Assembly: GCA_003154055.1 (NCBI GenBank)
Contig: PMCH01000278.1
Coordinates: 1-10,338 of the forward strand
DNA from: Acidobacteriaceae bacterium
Lineage (GTDB): Bacteria > Acidobacteriota > Terriglobia > Terriglobales > Acidobacteriaceae
DNA length: 10,338 bases
Direction: 5' to 3'
In this document: positions 6,259 through 10,338 of the stretch, piece after piece
How the letters are laid out: each line of letters begins with the position of its first letter
How positions within the stretch are numbered: the stretch's first letter is position 1
Notes under the pieces: generated by a model
What the model was told of the DNA's origin: nothing
Databases searched by the model: none
Seen by the model: the letters and a program-made list of their open reading frames with translations, nothing else
Program-made: the position numbers and the translations under genes

Positions 6259-6303
6259 GGGTGACCTACGAACAATAGCAGCGCTGCACCGAAATGTCGG
6301 CGA

Positions 6304-6332
6304 CGAGAGCTGACAGCCGAGAGCTGAGAGCT
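6304..6332. repeat. Degenerate GAGAGCTGA tandem repeat after sdhB
   Basis: CGAGAGCTGA occurs at 6304-6313 and 6318-6327, 14 bases apart, followed by a third partial copy GAGAGCT at 6326-6332 that runs into the sdhB stop codon. The rest of the 6228-6331 gap shows only the small hairpin. Short repeats of this kind (alternating AGCTGA/AGCTGT units) are scattered between genes in some Acidobacteriota, as far as I recall. Confidence 0.45.
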
Positions 6333-7084
6333 TACTTCTTGAACAAATCTCCGACGGCCTGCCTCATCACCTGCCCACCAACCTCAGAGATCGACTTGGT
6401 CAGCGGGATCTCCTTGGGGCAGATCTCCACGCAATTCTGGGCGTAGCCGCATTCCTGGATGCCGCCGTCCCCCATCAGCGCCGACAGCCGCTCGCGCTTC
6501 AGCGCTGCGCCCGTGGGATGGGTGTTGAAAAGCCGCACTTGCGAGATGGTGGCGGCGCCGACGAATCCGGTGGACTCGTTGAATTGCGGGCAGGCTTCCA
6601 TGCAACAGCAGCAGGAGATACAGTTCGAAAGCGGATAGGCTTCCTCCTGCTCCTCCATGGTCATGCGTGGGCCGGGGCCGAGGTCGTAGCTGCCGTCCAC
6701 CGGTACCCAGGCTTTCACTTTCTTCAGGTTCTCGAATAGCACGCTGCGGTCAACCGACAAATCGCGGACGATCGGAAATTTCGAGAAGGGCTCGAGTTTG
6801 ATGGGCTGGTCGAGTTTGTCGAGCAGGGCAGAGCAAGCCATCCGTGCCTTGCCGTTGATCAGCATGGCGCAGGAGCCGCAGATTTCTTCGAGGCAGTTCG
6901 AATCGTAAGTGACGGGCGTGGTCTGCTTGCCGTCCCGGGTCACGGGGTTTGCCGCGATCTCCATCAGGGCCGAAGTGACGTTCATGTTCGGCTTGTAGGG
7001 AATCTCGAACTCCTCCCAGACCGGCTTGGCATCGGGGGTAAGCTGGCGTTTGATCTTGATGATGACGGTTTTGTCGTTAGCCAT
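6332..7084 (-). CDS. sdhB: Succinate dehydrogenase iron-sulfur subunit
   Basis: A 250-residue subunit that carries electrons from the flavin of SdhA to the haems and quinone at SdhC. An N-terminal ferredoxin-like domain holds the [2Fe-2S] ligands C64, C69, C72 and C84 (CLEEICGSC plus C84). The C-terminal domain holds C155, C158, C161 and C165 (CxxCxxCxxxCP), and C212, C218 and C222. By analogy with E. coli SdhB, C155/C158/C161/C222 bind [4Fe-4S] and C165/C212/C218 bind [3Fe-4S]. Residues 158-161 are four consecutive cysteines, two of them spare. The ATG lies 6 bases after the stop of the small membrane protein gene, so translation is probably coupled. Fumarate reductase is the alternative family assignment, but the b558-type partner and gene order favour SDH. 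Confidence 0.97.
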   Translation of the reverse strand: MANDKTVIIKIKRQLTPDAKPVWEEFEIPYKPNMNVTSALMEIAANPVTRDGKQTTPVTYDSNCLEEICGSCAMLINGKARMACSALLDKLDQPIKLEPFSKFPIVRDLSVDRSVLFENLKKVKAWVPVDGSYDLGPGPRMTMEEQEEAYPLSNCISCCCCMEACPQFNESTGFVGAATISQVRLFNTHPTGAALKRERLSALMGDGGIQECGYAQNCVEICPKEIPLTKSISEVGGQVMRQAVGDLFKK

Positions 7085-7090
7085 TAGCTT

Positions 7091-7435
7091 TTAGCCTAAC
7101 TTGATATCTTTGCCAAAATAGAGCACCAGGAGAACAGACGACGCTGCGAGCCATACCCTTAAGGACACATCCTGGCCATACTTAAAGACGTCGAAATCGG
7201 GTGGTGGTTCGTGCCCCGGCTCCCATTTCCTTAAGTAATCAAAGAAATACTCGAACCAAAACCAGATTGGAGGGAGCAGGGTCCACAGCACAATAAAAAC
7301 AAGCTGTTTCACTTTGACGTAAGGCCACGGGCCAGTGGGAGGAACTCTGACTCCCCAACCTTGGTAAGCGACATAGAGGGAATAGCCCAACGCCAAGGTG
7401 CTTATTGTTCCTCCAGTCCACCTACGTTTCTTCAT
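7091..7435 (-). CDS. Hypothetical three-helix membrane protein embedded in the sdh operon
   Basis: A 114-residue protein that I do not recognise as a named family. It begins with a basic MKKRRW, followed by predicted membrane segments at about 9-26, 44-64 (very rich in Trp and Phe, LLPPIWFWFEYFF) and 90-107, with a soluble Pro/Glu/Asp loop (EPGHEPPPDFDVFKYGQD) at 72-89. It lies between sdhA (28 bases) and sdhB (6 bases) on the same strand, a place where Bacillus-type sdhCAB operons have no gene. GAGG is found 11 bases before the ATG. Hand counting gives about 51% GC over 7141-7440, against about 64% for a sample of sdhA (8401-8520), so its composition differs from its neighbours. It may be an accessory or assembly partner of the SDH complex, or an unrelated inserted gene. 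Confidence 0.8.
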   Translation of the reverse strand: MKKRRWTGGTISTLALGYSLYVAYQGWGVRVPPTGPWPYVKVKQLVFIVLWTLLPPIWFWFEYFFDYLRKWEPGHEPPPDFDVFKYGQDVSLRVWLAASSVLLVLYFGKDIKLG

Positions 7436-7463
7436 CCCGTATTAGACCTCACGTCGACTGCCT

Positions 7464-9233
7464 TCAATACTTCCTCGGCCGTGGCGGAATCAGCGACGCA
7501 TCCACCGGCTCAAATTCAAACTTGGGCTCGTCGGCATCCGGCGCGAACATCGCCTTCGTCGTCTTCATCCAGTTCTTGTCGTCGCGATCGGGGAAATCCG
7601 GTTTGTAGTGTGACCCGCGCGACTCGTCGCGCATGGCGGCACCCTGTGCGATCACGCGCGACAGTTGCAGCATGTTATACAACTGGCGGGCGAAGGCCAC
7701 GGTCGTGTTGGCCCACTGCGTCCGGTCACTCAGATTGATTTTCTGGAAACGATTCAGCAGGTCAACTACTTTGGCGTCCGCTGCCTCGCACTTCTTGCTG
7801 TAGCGGATGACGGTGCAGTTCTCCGTCATCAGCGCGCCCAGTTCGCGCCAGATGAGGAACGGATTCTCGCTGCCGTCGGCTTTCATCAGCCCATTGTTGA
7901 TGTCCTGCTGGCGCTTGCGTTCGGCGTCGAAGTGCCCGTTTCCGGGCGCAGCTTGCAAACTCTTTGCATACTGCACGGCCGCCGGGCCAGAGACAAAGCC
8001 TCCGTAGATGCACGACACCAGCGAGTTTGCTCCCAGTCGGTTGGCGCCGTGGTACTGGTATTCGGCCTCGCCCGCCGCGAAGATGCCGGGGATGTTGGTG
8101 GACTGCTTGTAATCCACCCACAGCCCGCCCATGGTGTAGTGCATGCCGGGGAAAATCTTCATGGGCGTGTCGCGCGGATCGTCGCCCACAAACTTCTCAT
8201 AAATTTCGAGGATGCCTTCCAGCTTGCGGTCGAGAGTCTTGCGGTCGATGTGCGTGAGGTCGAGGTAAACCATCGGCTTGCCGTCGATGCCGAGGTTGTG
8301 TTCGTACACGACTTTGAAAATCGCGCGCGTGGCCACGTCGCGCGGGACGAGGTTGCCGTATTTCGGATACCACTCTTCGAGGAAGTACCAGCGCTCGCTC
8401 TCCGGAATGCTCTTGGGGTCGCGTTCGTCGCCCTGAGTCTTTGGAACCCAGACGCGTCCGCCTTCGCCGCGCGCCGATTCCGACATCAGGCGCAGCTTGT
8501 CTTCGCCAGGAATGCAGGTGGGATGCACCTGGATGAATTCGCCGTTCGCGTAGTAAGCGCCCTGCTGGTAGAGCGCGGACTGCGCCGATCCCGTGCACAC
8601 CACCGAATTCGTGGACTTGCCGAAGATGGCGCCACAGCCTCCCGTGGCAACAATGATGGCGTCGGCGGGGAAGGTGCGGACTTCCATCGTGCGCAAATCC
8701 ATTGCGCAAATGCCGCGGCAGGTGCGGGTTCCGTCGAGCACGGCAGACAAAAACTCCCAGTGCTCGTACTTCTTGACCTTGCCTTCCGATTCGTAGCGGC
8801 GCACCTGCTCGTCGAGCGCGTAAAGAAGCTGCTGTCCGGTGGTTGCGCCTGCAAAGGCGGTGCGGTTGTACAAGGTGCCGCCGAAACGGCGGAAGTCCAG
8901 CAGACCTTCGGGAGTGCGGTTAAAAGGCACGCCCATGCGGTCGAGCAGGTCAATGATGCCGGGCGCGGCCTCGCACATGGCCTTGACCGGAGGCTGGTTG
9001 GCGAGGAAGTCGCCGCCGTAGATCGTGTCGTCGAAATGGATCCAGGTCGAGTCGCCCTCGCCCTTCAGGTTCTTGGCCGCGTTGATTCCGCCTTGCGCGC
9101 AGACCGAGTGGGAGCGCTTCACGGGGACGATCGAGAACAGGTCCACTTCGCCGCCCATTTCGGCGATCTTGATGACGGCCGCCAATCCCGCCAGCCCGCC
9201 GCCCACCACGATGATCTTCGGAGTTGCTGCCAT
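7464..9233 (-). CDS. sdhA: Succinate dehydrogenase flavoprotein subunit
   Basis: A 589-residue subunit that oxidises succinate to fumarate at a covalently bound FAD. The N-terminal dinucleotide-binding motif is GGGLAGLAA (11-19). H42 in RSHSVCAQGGINA is the expected covalent FAD attachment site. Substrate-site residues by analogy with E. coli SdhA are H237 (HPTCIPG), E252 in the SESARGEGG block, R298 (VPRDVATR), H365 (MHYTMGG) and R399 (GANRLGANSL). The style of the HPTCIPGEDKL block resembles Bacillus and epsilon-proteobacterial SDH/fumarate reductases rather than the E. coli type. The ATG is set by the start of the first beta strand (MAATPKIIVVGGG); the ribosome site is weak. It follows sdhC by 63 bases and precedes the small membrane protein gene. 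Confidence 0.97.
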   Translation of the reverse strand: MAATPKIIVVGGGLAGLAAVIKIAEMGGEVDLFSIVPVKRSHSVCAQGGINAAKNLKGEGDSTWIHFDDTIYGGDFLANQPPVKAMCEAAPGIIDLLDRMGVPFNRTPEGLLDFRRFGGTLYNRTAFAGATTGQQLLYALDEQVRRYESEGKVKKYEHWEFLSAVLDGTRTCRGICAMDLRTMEVRTFPADAIIVATGGCGAIFGKSTNSVVCTGSAQSALYQQGAYYANGEFIQVHPTCIPGEDKLRLMSESARGEGGRVWVPKTQGDERDPKSIPESERWYFLEEWYPKYGNLVPRDVATRAIFKVVYEHNLGIDGKPMVYLDLTHIDRKTLDRKLEGILEIYEKFVGDDPRDTPMKIFPGMHYTMGGLWVDYKQSTNIPGIFAAGEAEYQYHGANRLGANSLVSCIYGGFVSGPAAVQYAKSLQAAPGNGHFDAERKRQQDINNGLMKADGSENPFLIWRELGALMTENCTVIRYSKKCEAADAKVVDLLNRFQKINLSDRTQWANTTVAFARQLYNMLQLSRVIAQGAAMRDESRGSHYKPDFPDRDDKNWMKTTKAMFAPDADEPKFEFEPVDASLIPPRPRKY

Positions 9234-9257
9234 GCTGTATGAGTCCGATCTTTATCA

Positions 9258-9281
9258 GTTCGATCCGGGCCAGGCCCGAAC
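9258..9281. other. Hairpin in the sdhC-sdhA gap
   Basis: GGGC/GCCC (9267-9270, 9274-9277) pairs around CAG, and GTTC/GAAC (9258-9261, 9278-9281) extends the stem across a 5-base one-sided bulge. It lies between the sdhC stop and the sdhA ATG, about 25 bases before the latter. It lacks a U-run, so it more likely modulates RNA processing or translation than ends transcription, if it does anything. Confidence 0.3.
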
Positions 9282-9296
9282 GTTATTCCATAACCG

Positions 9297-10031
9297 CTAA
9301 CGCATTACGATGTTGTGTGAAGCCGTGTCTGGTTCCCACGGATGGTACGGTGTCTTCAGGAAGCCGTACATGCTGGCGGCGCCGATCGAGACCAGCCCCA
9401 GCGCAAGAGCAAGGCAGACATAGCCAAAACGGCGGCGCGCCTTCTCGCCGGTGGTAATCCCCCACTTGGCGGCAAACAGCCACAGCCCATAAGAAAAGTG
9501 CCAGGACGCCGCGATGATTCCCACTGCGTAAAAAGCGATCATCCACGGATTCTGGAATTCTCCCTGGACCTTGGAGAACGCCGCGGCGGGATTCGTCGGC
9601 AGGTGTATGCCAGTGAAGCGCAGGTAGTACGTGTGCTGGGCGATGTAGATGAAGGCAACAATGCCGGTCCAGCGCTGGGCCGTATAAAGCCAGTTGCCGG
9701 TCCAGGGATAATCGCCGACGTTGGTCTCCCCGCGCCACCAGATGTAGACGCCATACAGGGCGTGGTAGAGGATCGGGATCCAGATGCCGAACAGCTCCAG
9801 ACCCACGACGAAGGGCAGGCTATTCAGAAACTTGACTTGGGCGCCGTAAGCGTCCGCGCCCTTGAAAGCCTCGGCGTTCGAAATGAAGTGTTCAAGCAGA
9901 AACAGGCCGATGGGCACGATGCCGCTGATTGAGTGCAGTCTACGTAGCAGGAACGAAGTGCCTTCGCCTGCACGCAGCGGTGCGACGCCTGGCTTGATTC
10001 GCGGAGCTACGGGGTGGGCCGTTGAAGCCAC
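9297..10031 (-). CDS. sdhC: Succinate dehydrogenase cytochrome b558 subunit
   Basis: The membrane anchor of SDH, of the single-polypeptide dihaem type known from Bacillus, which passes electrons to menaquinone or ubiquinone. From the chosen GTG it has 244 residues with five predicted helices (about 35-51, 74-96, 120-138, 163-187, 203-223). Five candidate haem-ligand histidines are in or near the helices: H33 (RRLHSISG), H48 (LLEHFISN), H90 (YHALYG), H133 (AQHTYYL) and H178 (SWHFSYG). The frame is open to an ATG at 10076 (259 residues), but that ATG has no ribosome site and overlaps a promoter -10 box. The GTG at 10031 has a full AAGGAG 7 bases before it. First gene of the sdhC-sdhA-orf-sdhB operon; no separate sdhD is present, as expected for this type. 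Confidence 0.93.
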   Translation of the reverse strand: MASTAHPVAPRIKPGVAPLRAGEGTSFLLRRLHSISGIVPIGLFLLEHFISNAEAFKGADAYGAQVKFLNSLPFVVGLELFGIWIPILYHALYGVYIWWRGETNVGDYPWTGNWLYTAQRWTGIVAFIYIAQHTYYLRFTGIHLPTNPAAAFSKVQGEFQNPWMIAFYAVGIIAASWHFSYGLWLFAAKWGITTGEKARRRFGYVCLALALGLVSIGAASMYGFLKTPYHPWEPDTASHNIVMR

Positions 10032-10038
10032 AGAACCG

Positions 10039-10044
10039 CTCCTT
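10039..10044 (-). promoter_or_regulatory. Shine-Dalgarno that sets the sdhC GTG start
   Basis: AAGGAG on the minus strand is a full match to the core ribosome-binding sequence, 7 bases before GTG at 10031. The ATG 45 bases further upstream has only CCAGCCAACATA before it. This decides the start in favour of the GTG. Confidence 0.65.
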
Positions 10045-10074
10045 ATGAATTCGGGTGTAACCAGCGAACCAATC

Positions 10075-10104
10075 ATTATGTTGGCTGGTGGAGTGGAGAG
10101 TCAA
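10075..10104 (-). promoter_or_regulatory. Sigma70-like promoter of the sdh operon
   Basis: TTGACT (10099-10104, 5 of 6) and CATAAT (10075-10080, 5 of 6) are separated by 18 bases, in the 60-base gap between the rdgB-like stop and sdhC. The predicted transcription start falls near 10068, leaving a leader of about 37 bases that includes the AAGGAG site and then the GTG. The -10 box shares bases with the upstream ATG, which would then not be transcribed. Confidence 0.55.
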
Positions 10105-10136
10105 GAAAGCAGTTGCAGGAGATGGAACTGGACCGG

Positions 10137-10338
10137 CTAGCCCGGTTGCTGTGCGCTGTCCATCCACTGCAGGAATTCCCGGAAGGCAACACCACGGTGG
10201 CTGTAGCGTGATTTTTCTTCGGGAGTCAATTCCGCGAACGTTTTTTGAATTGCTTCAAAGAAAAACATCGGATCGTAGCCGAACCCGTCTTTGCCCTGAA
10301 GGCGATCGAGAATGATCCCCTCGGCCACGCCTCGAAAT
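10137..10338 (-). CDS. rdgB: RdgB/HAM1-family XTP/dITP pyrophosphatase, C-terminal part
   Basis: A partial gene that runs off the right edge; only about 67 C-terminal residues are visible. The family hydrolyses non-canonical purine triphosphates (XTP, dITP, ITP) to monophosphates to keep them out of nucleic acids. The visible part carries the family signatures GKDGFGYDPMF, TFAELTPEEKSR and SHRGVAF, in the expected order and spacing near the C-terminus, aligning by eye with the end of E. coli RdgB. The frame continues upstream of the GTG at 10328 to the window edge (FRG then VAEGII, matching the family), so that GTG is internal and not a start. Sixty bases separate its stop from the open frame of sdhC; the sdh promoter lies in that gap. 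Confidence 0.92.
   Translation of the reverse strand, partial: FRGVAEGIILDRLQGKDGFGYDPMFFFEAIQKTFAELTPEEKSRYSHRGVAFREFLQWMDSAQQPG

Noticed and set aside
7665..9242. Plus-strand open frame of 525 codons opposite sdhA
   Set aside because: It lies fully antisense to a well-supported sdhA. The translation has no recognisable domain, and long antisense frames are expected in GC-rich genes.
10326..10328. GTG as the start of a short complete gene at the right edge
   Set aside because: The reading frame stays open and RdgB-like upstream of it to the window end, so it is an internal valine of a truncated gene.
1..10338. A defence island, CRISPR array, prophage, transposon or biosynthetic cluster
   Set aside because: All supported genes are housekeeping or metabolic. 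I found no regularly spaced repeat array, transposase, integrase, nuclease or synthase motif on either strand.

Overview
The window is a block of ordinary bacterial chromosome in which every supported gene lies on the minus strand. It carries housekeeping metabolism and protein-maintenance genes at roughly 60% GC. The best guess for the host is a member of the Acidobacteriota. This is an inference from the mix of a long NADP-isocitrate dehydrogenase, a Bacillus-type succinate dehydrogenase, tandem cyclophilins, a DUF5715-like exported protein and short degenerate intergenic repeats. No marker gene in the window proves it.

Read in the direction of transcription (right to left), the right edge holds the 3' end of an RdgB/HAM1 nucleotide-sanitising pyrophosphatase. 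Next comes a succinate dehydrogenase operon: sdhC (five-helix dihaem cytochrome b558), sdhA (flavoprotein), a small three-helix membrane protein of unknown function, and sdhB (iron-sulfur subunit). A sigma70-like promoter overlaps the most upstream ATG of sdhC, and a strong Shine-Dalgarno precedes a GTG 45 bases downstream, so the GTG is probably the real start. A DinB/DUF1569-type protein follows after a repeat-bearing gap.

The middle section (about 2971-5584) looks like a three-gene unit behind its own candidate promoter: an exported DUF5715 protein with an M15-type zinc-peptidase signature, a small P-loop kinase, and an exported M19 membrane dipeptidase. Two of the three could act on peptidoglycan-derived or D-amino-acid peptides, which suggests, but does not show, a cell-wall peptide turnover role.

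The left section holds two adjacent cyclophilin-type prolyl isomerases, one exported and one cytoplasmic. A large stem-loop that may end their transcript follows, then icd with a perfect TATAAT box just upstream. IDH and SDH are both TCA-cycle enzymes.

I saw no mobile element, CRISPR array, rRNA, tRNA or defence system. The least explained items are the low-GC membrane protein embedded in the sdh operon, the sdhC start and promoter arrangement, the stem-loop between the cyclophilins and icd, and several short intergenic repeats.
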